Positions 35,747-47,465 of a DNA stretch of 64,000 nt are shown in pieces. Under the pieces are notes generated by a model that ran no database searches, was not told the DNA's origin, and was given only the letters and a program-made list of their open reading frames with translations. Each line of letters opens with the position of its first letter. Position 1 is the first letter of the stretch. This DNA is from Cycas panzhihuaensis (Eukaryota; Cycadophyta), in the NCBI GenBank assembly GCA_023213395.1, contig CM041465.1, positions 39,687,741 to 39,751,740 of the forward strand. The letters run 5' to 3'. A program made the position numbers and the translations under genes.

Positions 35747-36564
35747 TGTGTGATGTGCTACCTATGTTTACAATTTTTTATTATTCTTGTAGATAGAAAA
35801 AGCATAGTGATTAAGAGATACATATTAATATGGGGATGCAAACCAAAACTCTTTATTTAAGAGGGTATTACATCTGGTCCTCTCACAACCAGATGTAACC
35901 TTGAATAGTATAATTAGGAGGCTATTATAGAAGTGTGGTACTAAGCTATTGCAATAATAAGGATATACAAAAATCTTATTCTATAAGAATACACATGTAT
36001 ACCATTCATTTGACCTTTACTTATATAAGAAAATACATTTAGTTATATCATCCACCAATTAGCTTCTTTGTTGACCTTTTACATCACATGCTAAATCATA
36101 ATCAAGTGTTTATTAGGTCATTGGTCATACTTTAAGTTGTAATCATGGGTCAGATCACACTTTGAGTTGTACTTAGACTATAATCTATTAATTAGTCATA
36201 ACTTCAATCAAACTTATAGCTATGATTAGCATCCTAGTTGTACTTAGGGTTACACCTATACTACAATCAATATTTTGGTTGTAATTTAGGTTGCACCTGT
36301 ACTGTGATCAATACTTCAGTCATACTTTAGGTTGTACCTGAACTACAATCAAAACTTTGGTCATATTTTAGGTTGTACCTAAATTATGATTAGGGTTTGG
36401 ATCATATCATTGATCCCACCTTTAACTACAATCTAGTCATCGATTAGACCTCCAATTGGACCTTTAACTATGATCCAAGTGCTAATTATTCCTCTAATTA
36501 CACTTTTCCTCCTGAACTATACTCTTAAAACCCAAAATTCTTCCATGAATCTTCCATCCACGTA
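35747..36564 (-). repeat. 3' LTR of G2, with 41-42 base tandem subrepeats
   Basis: 818 bases. The first ~370 align with 57437-57750 of the other LTR (ctttatttaagagggt, ctttacttatataagaaaat and others). About ten units of 41-42 bases follow (36126-36524). It ends next to tatctcccccatc, the polypurine tract on the minus strand. Confidence 0.85.
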
Positions 36565-37072
36565 TATCTCCCCCATCATAAAATTAACGAGTGTCCTTAC
36601 TCAAACAAAATTTTTAATTTTTTTCACCTTTCCCTCTTTGAAATTAGGCCTTATTTGAGTCTTGACTTTGTTGCCCTATGTTCTCATGTACCTCCTTTCT
36701 AGCTTCCTTCAATTTTGGCACTTCCCTCTTTAAATATAGAAGATCTGGGTATATAATTATAAGAGGTGGCATCTAGCCCTTGGAATTAATAAAGTCATAT
36801 AGAATCAATAAATCTTATAGCACATCCAACAATTTTATATTATGTGATTCACCTATCTACAGCTACACTATTTTTTTATAAAGCTCTTGGTTGATAGTCT
36901 ATATTGCCTATAATTCTAACTTTAAGTCTTAAATCTAGTTTCAGAGCTTGCTACATTACTTAAATTCTTCATCTCAATTAAGTATCCATGCTCTGAACTT
37001 ATAGATAACCTCTCACAAATCAACTGGGATCTCTAAGCTAGATTGCTTCTTAAACTTGTTTATTTAAGGGCT

Positions 37073-37478
37073 TGTTAGAATATAATGTTTAATGTATATG
37101 TGTTCTATGTAAAGTGTGTCTTAGAGTCAATAGAGTTATAGTCTTAAGTATTAGAGTCTAAGGGTCATACATTATAATAATGTTATGTGGGAAGTTAAAA
37201 GGTCATTGGTTAGTTAGTTGGTGAAGTGTCATTGGTTAGGTTAGAGGTATTTGTCCCACATGTATCTCATATCTTATATGTACTCCCACCTATGTTATAT
37301 AAATAGGTGGTTGAGGTAGAGTATGTAATCAAGTTATCATGGAGACTCCATGTTGAGTCTATGGTGCATTACTATTATGATGTAATCCTATTTATGCTGA
37401 GTTAATGCAGTTTGATCTTTGCTCATTGATATTGTTGATTATGTTGATGTTGAATGCTTCCCATGTTAAAATCTAACA
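37073..37478 (+). repeat. Solo LTR of the GA family
   Basis: It begins TGTTAGAATATAATGTTTAA and ends aaatctaaca (406 bases). It shares with the GA LTRs the run tcttaagtattagag, ggtcattggtta, the promoter-like tatataaataggtgg and catggagactcca. Flanks gggct (37068-37072) and tggct (37479-37483) form a duplication with one mismatch. There is no PBS or internal DNA, so the element was lost by LTR-LTR recombination. Confidence 0.82.
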
Positions 37479-39284
37479 TGGCTCACTTTTGAAACATCGT
37501 CCACCTAGTTGAGAATAAACTTCAAAATTTCCAACTTTTTCTTAGCTGAAATTACTTTATTTTGAGTAACTCATAGCTTGTCTTCCATCTAAATTATTCA
37601 CTATAGGTTTAGTGGTGGTCTCTTTAATCAACTCTCTAGTTCTATGACCAACTATCGAGTTACTTATCCCAGGAATAATGTTTTCCATTAGGAAACATCT
37701 TTTAGGTCACATAACATGGGATTAAGCCCTTCTTCTAGAATTTGATCACCTTGGTAATATTCAACCTTAGGTGGTTGTTGGTTAATTTGTTTAATAATTT
37801 ATTGCCTTCTCTTCTCCACTACAAGCTTCCTACATTGTTGTCAGTTATGCTTTGATTCAACATATTATAGCTCTATGGATTTTAGGGTTGGCTATGACTG
37901 ATGTTGGTTTTATCTTCCATAGTGGTCTGTAATTCTGCTTCCACCTTCCACTTTCCTAACCTAATTTGTTCTTTTCTCTTCTTCTTTTTTGTTTTTCTCT
38001 CCCTCTTTTTTTTTTCCACCTCTTCCTTCATTTGTCTGTGAGTCTTCACCTACAAGGTCATCTCTTCTTGTAGTTCTTCTTCTTCCTAGCTAACTATTGT
38101 TCTACTTGGGGATGGCTTGTGAATTACTTTTCATCAATATTATTGATGCCAGTTCTTAACTTATTTCTATATTTGACCCGACACCTGAGAATCATGCGAG
38201 TTGTCCCTCTTTAATAACTCAATCTATTTTGTCAGTTATGTCTATCCTTTGGTCAAAGCATGTAACTAAACATCCAACCATTGAGAAAATAAAAGGCCTG
38301 AGTAATGTTGGTCGAAAAAACATCATCAATTAACTTATGTTCTTCACGCTTTTTAGGTTTTTTTGGAATTATTTGGACACATAGTTAGCCCAATATAATT
38401 TTCTCCCTTAGTTATTTGAAGAAGTATGGAGCAAAGGTTTGTTGTTAAGAATGTGATTTTTTAGCTAGCAACTACCTAAGTGGAAAGAAAATATGCAATC
38501 CACCATCTTTATTTTGAACGAATCCTTGCAATATATATTCCAAAGCTGGAAACTTTTGCTTCAGCTGCCCCTATCTATTTAGCTGCTTGTTCATGTGGTA
38601 TTTGCTTGTCATGTAGAACCTCTTCACCTACATTCAACAATTTAGATATTTTAGCAATTATCTTTGTTGAGCAGTCCAAGATGGAATGTTAGAGTGTTAC
38701 TGGTATTAAAAATTTTAGTATGACTGGGAATGTATTGACTGTAATATATCATGAAAATCTTATTGTCATAAGGACCTTCTTGCATGAGTCTATTGATTCA
38801 CTTCAAATGTGACTATCATTGGATTTGCATAAGTTAATATTATTCTAAGGAATTTCATCATCATCTGTCATCTTGCTCAATTTGCATATTAGTGCTTGCT
38901 TTGAGTCATTCTTCCCTATTTGATTGAAAACAATGGTATTGTCTTTGATACAAATGGTAAGAAAAATTTCCCTCTAGATTTCTTAAGGAAAGAGACTCAT
39001 CATTGCTCAATGTAGGACTAATTATCATTCTTTATTGTACATGGGGTGAGTTGTCACTTTGCTATTTTCAATTATTTAGTTTACCAATTTCCACCATCCA
39101 TCAATCACATTTTTCACTTGTGATAATCATGTATTGAGATATTAATACATGTTTCATAATCTAAATTGATTCTCAATTGGAATCATGTCCATCACCTCAA
39201 AATCATATCAGACGCTTATAATCATGATTGTTGATTACTACCTTGTCTACTCATCACACTTCTTAATTAATAATCTTACTTTAC

Positions 39285-39476
39285 AATCATAATCATTGGT
39301 TTCGATCTCTTTCTATAATCATGATCATTGATTGGAATCTCCTTCTGCAACCATGACCATTAGTTGCAATCTCATTCTATAATCATGATCATTGATTAGA
39401 ATCTCCTTTTGTAACTATGACCATTGGTTGCAATCTCATTCTATGATTATGAGCATTGATTGTAATTTGAATTGTG
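39285..39476. repeat. 32-base minisatellite, six units
   Basis: Units start at 39285, 39317, 39349, 39381, 39413 and 39445, exactly 32 bases apart, each of the form aatcatgatcattgattgga followed by atctccttctg or similar. Units 2 and 4, and 3 and 5, are most alike, suggesting that a two-unit (64-base) block was duplicated. It lies just downstream of the G2 integrase. Confidence 0.9.
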
Positions 39477-39559
39477 ATTTATTTATTAATCATATTTTAT
39501 ATCTCCATTATGATTAAAGATCCTATTTGCTTGCTATGACTTTCTTCTTTTTTTATACC

Positions 39560-40700
39560 TAACAACCATATGGCTTAAGTCGACTTTTGTTGACTACTTT
39601 AGCCATAAGGGTACCATAGAGCTATCTAAGTTGAATAGCTCTATTCTACGAAATCCAATCTACTTTATATGGACCCAACCATCTTAACTTCATTTTGCTT
39701 GGCTTGATATGAAACTTACTATCATATAGTCAAACTAGGTTACTAAGATGGAATTGGGGTATTTTCATGTGTCTGTTATGATAGGCTTTTCTTGGTTTCT
39801 TTTCAACCTTGATTTTCCATAATGCTCATGCTCATCGCTCGTCTAACTTCATTAGTTTTATGAACCTCTAGTCCTTAGATTATACTTCATTCATCTGCAA
39901 TTGAACTACCACTCTCAAACTTTCTACTTGAAATTCCAAGGGAACCACAACTTCCAAGCCATAAACATGTTGAAATGGTTTGTGCTTACGAGGCCTTTTT
40001 AATGTTATTCTATTAGCATATAAAACTGTATATAATCTTTTATCCCGATCCATTCTATCCTCATTATAAATTTTTGTTAAGGCAAGCTTTAAAATATTAT
40101 TTATACTCTCAAGGGAGTTACCCATTTTCCCTTGGGTAGTACAATAAAGATCTTTTACATCGAATTAGGAATTTCATTGTCAAATGCATGGTCATTTGAT
40201 TCAAAATCTACTACCCTGATCTAACACAATCTTGAGTAAACATCCAAACTAAATGATTATCATTTCATAAAGAAATCTTACTATGTTGTGAGTCACAGGT
40301 CTTCATTAGATTTATTTTTGTTTATTTTGTTAGAAAATCTATTGTAATGAGGATGTACTTGGCATTTGTTTATTTTTCTAGTGGGCTAATTGGTCGCATA
40401 AAATCCAAACCTCACTTTTCAAACTAAGCTTGTGCTAAAATTAGATGCGATGGCATGAAGTGTTGTTTATTTAGTTTACCCACTCTCTAGAGAACATTGC
40501 AAACCTTGACCCACTTATCAACATCTATGAATAAAGTGGGCCACTATTACCCTACCAATAAAATTTCTTTAGTAGTGTTCTCCATTTCTTAATGACTATT
40601 TTTGATTCCTTCATAGGTCTCCCCATATTATGACTTCAACCTCATGTTCTAAAATGCATCGCTACAAAACTCCATCAGGTCCCAACTATACATCATTCCC
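39560..40700 (-). pseudogene. G2 integrase
   Basis: The minus strand has the zinc-binding region with KWVKVCNVL, a stop, RVGK (about 40510), where the family has C-x2-C, so the second Cys is lost. The core reads LDFMRPISPLEK and TNAKYILITIDFLTK (first Asp, about 40400). The stretch 40125-39880 is open, with SLESINNILKLALTKIYNED and FQHVYGLEVVVPLEFQVESL. The C-terminus has FHLSNLV, LYDSKFHIKPSKMKLRWLGP (about 39700) and SRLKPYGC. Stops are frequent elsewhere. It would have inserted G2 cDNA. Confidence 0.85.
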
Positions 40701-41381
40701 TAAATCAATTGGAATGAATTTTTTTTTTTTATGAAACTCCATTGCTCAGCTCTATCTAATCCAATTGGCATCTACCCTAAAGACAAGTATTGTGTTATTC
40801 CCTTATACCATGTTGGCACCACTTCAATAGAGAATAGTTTTATATCTGGGAAATCATTGTATACACCTATGGTTAGTTCTCCATTAATATTTTGAGATAG
40901 TTGATCAAGGATTATATGCTTCTCCCCTTTCTTGATAATGATCCTAAACTTAAATTCTTAGAACAACATGAGCCCTCTAGTAATCCTCCCCTATAAAATT
41001 GGTTTATTAATCAAATGTTGAAGAGCCTAGTGATCTACAAAAGGCATGAATGGATTTACTAATAAATAATGTATAAATTTCTACAAGCCATACACTATGT
41101 TCAAGCCTTCTCTTTAGTCATTGAATAATTCTACTATGCTTGTGTTAGATTTTGACTAGTAAAGTATATGGAAAAATCCACATTGTTGTCTCAAGGTTGG
41201 GCTACCACACATCTAATTACAAACATAGAGGTATATACATATATATAAAATGGTTTATCCCCATCTTGAAGTTCAAAATCTGGAGCTTGTGCTAATTTCG
41301 TTTTAAGCAGATTGGATGCTAACTATTGCTTTAATGTCTATTGACAAGGTATTTTCTTTTTCAATAATAGCTAGAGGATTT
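40700..41381 (-). pseudogene. G2 RNase H and RT-RNase H connection
   Basis: The minus strand resumes at 41376 with PLAIIEKENTLSIDIKAIV, directly after the KKYAQIIN end at 52820, so the reading frame crosses the copia C insertion without loss. RNase H follows with VNPFMPFVDH (about 41060), LQHLINKPIL, GRITRGLMLF and FRIIIKKG. Broken by stops. Confidence 0.82.
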
Positions 41382-41713
41382 TGTAAGGTATTAAAGATTA
41401 ATTCTAATAATAATAAAGATCTAACTTAATAGGATTTATTATCAAATTAACATAAAATTTGCATTCACATTAATGAAAATTTTAAAAGTGAAGTTATCTT
41501 TCATTAATTTTAATAATACATTATACATGCATAAATGTAATTCTAAAATGAATTTAATTTCTAACTAAATGGCACATGTGATATAAGAGCTAACCCCCAA
41601 TGAATCATCATTCGCATATCAATAAAATAATCTTAAAGTATAATATGCTACAAAATTTTAAGGGGAGGCTCATAATCTAAGTTATGAGCCATAAATAAAC
41701 ATTAATATCAACA
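41382..41713 (-). repeat. 3' LTR of copia C
   Basis: It runs from tgtaaggtattaaag to atatcaaca on the plus strand (332 bases) and aligns with 52505-52819. The gctcataatctaagttatgagc segment near 41672, within both LTRs, is a near-palindrome. Confidence 0.88.
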
Positions 41714-42795
41714 CTTCCCCTTAATGTTTGTTTCATTTTTCTCAACACCTAATCTATTCTGAAAAGTTTAGAATCTTTTATGTGCCAATTATTCTTTTAT
41801 TGACCTATACACCATCTCTATCATACATTTCTAAATCAATTCTCAAATAAAATGATGGTACACCTTAATATGTTTGGTATGAGCATAGTGCAAAAGAGTT
41901 TTTACAATCATCAAAGTACTCTGATTGTCATAGTACAAAATAGTTAGTTCTAATTATAATAATCTTATGTACTCCAAAATCTATTGTAACAAAATGGCTT
42001 CAGTAGTTATTGCAACTGTAGTCTTGTACTCTGCTTTAATTGAGAATAAGCAACATTTGATTACTTTTTACTATTTCATATGAAGGTAGTCAATTCTCAA
42101 ACTAAAATAATATCCAAAAGTTGACCTCTTATTATTTGCATATTTAGTTCAATTAGAATTTATAAATTCTATTAACTTAAAGTTATCATTATGATAGAAT
42201 TTGAGTCTATATTGAATTACCCATTTCAAGTGTTTGAGGATTCCTTTTGTAGCTTTCTAGTGACTCTATTTTGGCACTATTATAAATTTTGACACTATTC
42301 CAACTATGAAAAATATATTAGGTCTTCTAGTAATTAGGTATATTAGAGTTCCCACTAGTTATTTGTATAGCATTGAATAAATATATGCTTCACCATTTTT
42401 CATTATTAATTTAGAACCTATCTCCATGGAGGTAGGTACAGGTTTATGATCATCCATTTTGAATTTCTTTAAAATTCCCTAGATGTATTTTATTTGCGAG
42501 ATGGAGGCATATTTAAGGCTTTGTCATATTTTCTCACCAAGGTAGTAGTGTAAAATTTCAAGATCTATCATCTCAAAGAAATGATTAAGATCTACTTTTA
42601 AGTTTTATATCATTACCTATGATTAGTAAATCATCAATATACAACACCATAAATATGATATTATGATTTTCTTCTTTGATGTAAATATTTGAGTCAGTTG
42701 GAGATTACTTGAATCCATTCTTTAGAAAGTACTAATCAATTTTTTCATACCAAGCTCTAAGAGCTTGTTTTAGGCCATACAAGGTTTTTTGAGTT
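41714..42795 (-). pseudogene. Copia C RT end and RNase H
   Basis: The minus strand reads TQKTLYGLKQALRAWYEKID near 42790-42730, starting at the GA copy 2 insertion. The YVDD region around 42640 is worn. Weak RNase H motifs follow, and the C-terminal segment ends near 41760. Stops and frameshifts are frequent. The missing upstream RT is at 47466-47904. Confidence 0.82.
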
Positions 42796-42800
42796 GGGAT

Positions 42801-43155
42801 TGTTAGAATATAATATTTAATGTTGTGTGAGTCTTAGGGTGAATAGTCTCAAGTATTAGAGGGTAAGAGTCATTTGTCATTATAACGTTGTTGGTAAAAT
42901 TAGTAGTGTAATGTCATTAGTTAGAGTAAAGATAATAGTCCCACATGCATTAGATCTATAGCGTGATCTCCCACCCACTTAGTATATAAAAGTGGTTGTG
43001 GTGGTATATGAAACACAAGTGATCATGGAGACTCATATAGAGTCCATGGTATGGTTGCTGTTCTGATATAATCTGTTAAGTAAATTCATTGTGGTTCTTG
43101 TCCATTGATATTGTTTGGTGTTGGTTGATGAAAGCTTTCCATGTTATTCTCTACA
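42801..43155 (+). repeat. 5' LTR of GA copy 2
   Basis: It runs from TGTTAGAATATAATATTT to TTCTCTACA. A promoter-like tatataaaagtggt lies at about 42985, and transcription would start shortly after. It is followed by the PBS. Confidence 0.93.
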
Positions 43156-45629
43156 TGGTATCAGAGTAAGCTTCCATATCTATGTGAGAGTAGGCTAAGA
43201 CAGTTGTGTTGCAGGGTCACAAGGAAAAAGGTTGTGGATTGCTTGTGAAGCCCATTGTTGTGTAGATTCACTAGTCTATTAATGCATATGGAAGAGCCTC
43301 TGTAGAGTCCATTGCCAGTGTGTGATTTTGTTTGAAGAGGATGAGAGCCCTAAAGTGCTAAAGTATTGATGCATGATAAAATTTTCTAGGTAACATTGTT
43401 CCCTTGCTTTGTAATGGAAATTTTATGTCATGAACTTGTGACTAGTGTGAACTTGTGAAGTAAAAATTAGTGATATATGAAATTGTTGACTGGATGGTGA
43501 TAGCAAAAGGCTTATACTTGTGGTTGTATTGAAATCTGTTATGAAAATAGTTAAGAAAATTTTGATGGTAGAATCTAAGCATATCCTAGCTATGATGACT
43601 ATGATTGATGTCTATCAAATATCAATTCTGGCATAAGATCTGCATGCAAAAATCAGCCACAACCTCATCACAATAAAGAAAATATTTAGAAAGAAAATAA
43701 AAATTGACAAAGGATTGATCGTCATTCACTCATAATGTTATCTTCAAATTTTTTTGCATACCAAAAGCTAGGATCTTATTTTTCTCTTGGGTAACTTCAC
43801 ATTCCTATACATTCAATTTCTTATCATGGTTCAAAGTGGTAGAATAGTTACACAACATGCTACTGGCAATGGCCTCAACAATTTCAGTTGATCCAATCCC
43901 TGGTTTAGTCTCTGTTGTTTCACCTCACTAGCTTAGGAGATCTTGCAAATACAGAACTGCTTGCTCACACCTTTGAAACTCTAATAGAAGTTGCAGTAGA
44001 GGAGGAAACAAAACAAGCATCTTCCTCATCATGATTTAACTCCTCCTATTGAAAAGGCTTCAACTCCTCTATGCTGGCTTCAGTTCGCCATGATTTTCTA
44101 GTGTCTTTTCTCTGAGCTTGTTTTGTGGTACTATCATTGAATACATTTGAAGTCTGAGCAATGATGACTGTTCTCCGTTCTTCTGTATGAAAGGCTTTTG
44201 TAGTTCCTGTTGTCAGCTAGGGAAGACAGAAACTATATATCAGGTCTTGAATCAATTGGTTGAAGGACATGCAACTACCTATTGGCATCTTCGAAACTGC
44301 TCTATTTGCATCTTCAAAATAGGAGTCTAGTGGCAGGGAGGTATTCTAGAATCTAGCATTGGTTAAGGTAGCATCTGTAGACTCCTATTTTGCATCTTGA
44401 GACGGAGAAGCCATAGAAGAAATATTAACAATACAACTGATGATGTACTTCTACCCATTACAACAAAAGAATCACAGCTCAACACACTCATCCAGATGTC
44501 GGATTTGAAACTTAGGACATCTTGATTCATTCCTCTAGAACTTTGCCTTACCTTTCTACTATTTATCTATTTCAAGTAACCTATTAACCTTACAGTCAAG
44601 CTATAGGTACAGAATTGAGACTTATCAGTGGGCAAGCAAAGATGAAATTGGGTAGTCATTGATGACAGGGTGACTGCTGGGTTGATAGTCAGACTCCCTC
44701 CATGCACTATAGAGGGAACACTACTTGAGAAGCTAGTTCCAACCTCAACATCTCCTTGATCTCTGGATGAACATATAGTATTTGCCTCCAATGGATTAAG
44801 TAGTAGGAATTCTGGTTGCCAGAGAAGTAGACTACAACCTGTAAGTATCTTAAGGCTGTACAGTTCATACACTTGATCCATCTGAGGCTTCTGAAGAGAG
44901 GAGTAAAACTCTGTTGTACTCAGCCCTAGAAAGCATAAATTCAACCATTGTTACCACCGTCAACGTTTGAGTATAGCAACCTGCACCCTGTTCCAGTGAA
45001 ATCTGAGTCTATAGATGGGAGGTATTCTAGAATCTAGCATTGGTTAAGGTAGCATCTGTAGCCTTTTAGACCTCTAGCCATGTAGTTTCCAAGTTTATGA
45101 GAATTCTGTTCAATGCACTGACTCAGAAACGGCCGTGTTCTGTGGTCTTTTGAAGTCCAAAGTGAAATCTCCTGCATTTCTTGACAAGCTTGGGAGTATT
45201 CATGTTTCTATTTTATAAGGTATTGTTGAGAGACGAGTAGATGAAGGCAGGATTATCTGAGTGTTGTTTAAAGATTGTTGGTTGAAGAGTGTTGCTTGTT
45301 TATTTACTATGAAGTCTGTTGTTTACTTGTTCACTACTAACTGAGCACAGTATCGCTGAGTCTGCAAATGGACAGTAGTAACAACCTCCGTTTTCGATGA
45401 TTAACTCCTTTCTATGGGTTTGCTAAAAGCAATGATCATATTCTGATTAATATGTCTATTTTTATTCTGTGCATAAGAATTATGAAAATTAGTGCTGGGG
45501 CAAAATAGTGTGGATTGCTTTCAAGTATTTATTTTTAAAATAATTAGCAACATTGGGATCACAAAGTATTTGTTGTTGATCTACTTCTGGTCTGGGCAAA
45601 GTAGTTGCACTTAAGTCAGTCTTTTCCTA
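43156..45629 (+). other. PBS and long leader of GA copy 2
   Basis: The PBS TGGTATCAGAG begins at 43156. The following 2.5 kb has no recognisable domain on either strand. About 43800-45400 is visibly less AT-rich than the rest of the window. An exact 45-base direct repeat occurs at 44336-44380 and 45017-45061. A 125-residue open stretch on the minus strand (44944-44567) has no match I can name. Captured foreign DNA is possible but not shown. Confidence 0.6.
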
Positions 45630-46430
45630 ATGAAGCTAAGTAACTTTATCACTTTTGTGCCTGAAAGAAATGAATACTGGCTATCAGATCTCCCCTTTCT
45701 TTTACCCAAATATATTGGAACTAATTTTCATTTTTGGAAAATTAAGATGGAAAGCCTATTTGTATTGAAGAAACTTTGGAAAATAGTCATGGGTATTGAA
45801 ATGGCTCACGAAGAAGGGGAGGAAATTTTTAAAAGAAAAAATAGAATTATTATTGACGTAATACTTGTAGCCCTTGATAAGGATAACCTTCCTTCTTCTT
45901 ATCACTTCATGATCTAGGTTTTGCAAAATACCAACTCAGCTGAGGACACCTGGAAATTGCTGACAAAAGTGTATGAAAAAGGACTTGAAGAAGTGCAGCA
46001 GAGTATCAAAAGGGAAAAGAATTAAAGGAAGAAGTTTAAAAGGAAAGGTAAAAGACAAACTGATTCTGGTAAGGTCAATCCACCTAAAGATTTAACAAAT
46101 GAAAAGTTAAAATTTAATGAAGACAATGAAGATGTGAATCTGTCAAATAACATGAGCCTCACTAAGATTGCAGGAAAGCCCACATCTGGGAATCATAGTA
46201 GAGTGGAATTTGAAGAACTTGAGCCTCAATTTTTGCAGGTAATACCTAATGAAGGCACAAGTCACTTAACAAAAAGCATGGGCAATATCATCCTGGTTTG
46301 TACTAATAGATATGTAGCCATGATTCAAATAATGATAGGATACACATTAATATGCACTTATTGGAGACTATGCATTATTGTACTCAATTCAACCACATCT
46401 ACTGTGTTTATCTTTGAGAGAATTTAAATT
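45630..46430 (+). CDS. Gag-like protein of GA copy 2 (interrupted)
   Basis: The start is taken at 45630 (MKLSNFITFVPERNEYWLSD), the first ATG of the frame that aligns with GA copy 1. It contains NFHFWKIKMESLF, LWKIVMG, IIDVILVALDKDNLPSSYHF, then a stop at 45915 where copy 1 has a sense codon. After it come TWKLLTKVYEKGLEEVQQSI and a basic KKFKRKGKRQ patch (about 46030) that could bind RNA. After one more stop, 46134-46427 is open but unrecognised. The first ~130 residues fit the plant copia gag helical domain (W-K-x-x-M and LW-x-I). No zinc knuckle. Two stops make it a likely non-coding copy despite its youth. Confidence 0.65.
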
Positions 46431-47101
46431 ATGGCAATATATCCTACAAGGATATTAGAAAGAAGGAACATGAGAAGAACATCTTATAATAAAAATCTTG
46501 TGCATCAAGATTATTACATGTTTTTGGTAGGGGACTTAGTCTTGAAGCTCAACCATATCAAGGTAATATTTCATATTTGTGTAGCAATAATGGGGAAATA
46601 TGTGCATATGACCATAATAAAGACTCTCATCACTTTTAGCACTACAAATTTCCTGGATAACATAAAAGGAATAGAATATCCTGTTCAAGGAAAATTTGGA
46701 AATGAATCATTATTTCTTATTTCATTTTAAGGAGGTGACCAATGGATTGAGAAATTAATTAGCTCAGTAGGTTTGGAAATAGATAAAGATAAGTCAATCT
46801 ATTTTATACTTATTCCAGGATGACCACACCTTCACTAGGAGTACACAGGAAGATCCATCAAACAGGAATCGGGAGGCAATATAGTAAATAAAGCATACAT
46901 GTTTTGCAGTATATTAGATGATGATAAAGTTCAAGATATCATCTTTAGAAAAATTTTAAAGCTCTAGAGATGGAAGTTTAAATAACTTTTTAGAGTCAAG
47001 TTCTATGTCAATTTTATCATGTTGTCTTTAGTTTCATGTTAAGTCCTATGTTAATATGTGTCAGTCATGTCAAATTGTCCTTAGTTCAAACATTAAACAT
47101 T
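46431..47101 (+). other. 3' part of GA copy 2, unrecognised open stretch
   Basis: An open stretch of 99 codons (46431-46730) follows directly after the previous stop, and weaker pieces continue to about 47030. I see no catalytic motif of protease, integrase or RT. The last 25 bases (aaacattaaacattaagg and the purine tract) are shared with copy 1. Confidence 0.4.
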
Positions 47102-47110
47102 AAGGGGAGG

Positions 47111-47465
47111 TGTTAGAATATAATATTTAATGTTGTGTGAGTCTTAGGATTAATAGTCTCAAGTATTAGAGGGTAAGTGTCATTTGTGATTATAACGTTG
47201 TTGGTTAAATTAGTAGTGTAATGTCATTAGTTAGAGTAAAGATAATAGTCCCACATGCATTAGATCTATAGTGTGATCTCCCACCCACTTAGTATATAAA
47301 AGTGGTTGTGGTGGTATATGAAACACAAGTGATCATGGAGACTCATATAGAGTCCATGGTATGGTTGATGTTTTGATATAATCTATTAAGTAAATTCATT
47401 ATGGTTCTTGTCCATTGATATTGTTTGGTGTTGGTTGATGAAAGCTTTCCATGTTATTCTCTACA
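47111..47465 (+). repeat. 3' LTR of GA copy 2
   Basis: 355 bases, collinear with 42801-43155 without gaps. It ends TTCTCTACA and is followed by the second GGGAT. Confidence 0.93.

Larger units (their letters stand above)
36565..39559 (-). other. G2 region downstream of integrase
   Basis: Three kb between integrase end and polypurine tract (GATGGGGGAGATA on the minus strand at 36565-36577). It holds a GA solo LTR (37073-37478), a pyrimidine-rich stretch (37980-38030) and the 32-base minisatellite (39285-39476). A reading frame near 38690-38480 on the minus strand resembles one in G1. The rest shows no domain I can name. Confidence 0.55.
42801..47465 (+). mobile_element. GA copy 2: structurally intact gag-only LTR retrotransposon
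   Basis: 4,665 bases with LTRs of 355 bases each (42801-43155 and 47111-47465), TG...CA ends, a PBS (TGGTATCAGAG at 43156), a polypurine tract (AAGGGGAGG, 47102-47110) and a perfect GGGAT target duplication (42796-42800 and 47466-47470). It splits the copia C RT. I count 10 substitutions between the LTRs (about 97% identity), the lowest divergence of any pair here, so it is the youngest insertion. It has a gag-like frame from 45630 but no protease, RT or integrase motif, so it must have moved with enzymes supplied by another element. Confidence 0.95.

Noticed and set aside
39285-39476. CRISPR-like spacing of repeats
   Set aside because: The 32-base units are contiguous with no unique spacers, and the setting is a plant retrotransposon. 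It is a minisatellite.
44567-44944. 125-codon minus-strand frame in the GA leader as a gene
   Set aside because: No recognisable domain, no promoter or splice context, and not seen in GA copy 1. Kept only as part of a possible captured segment.
46134-46730. A pol gene in GA copy 2
   Set aside because: I looked for D-S-G, HHCC, D-D-E and Y-V-D-D motifs in all three plus frames between gag and the purine tract and found none.
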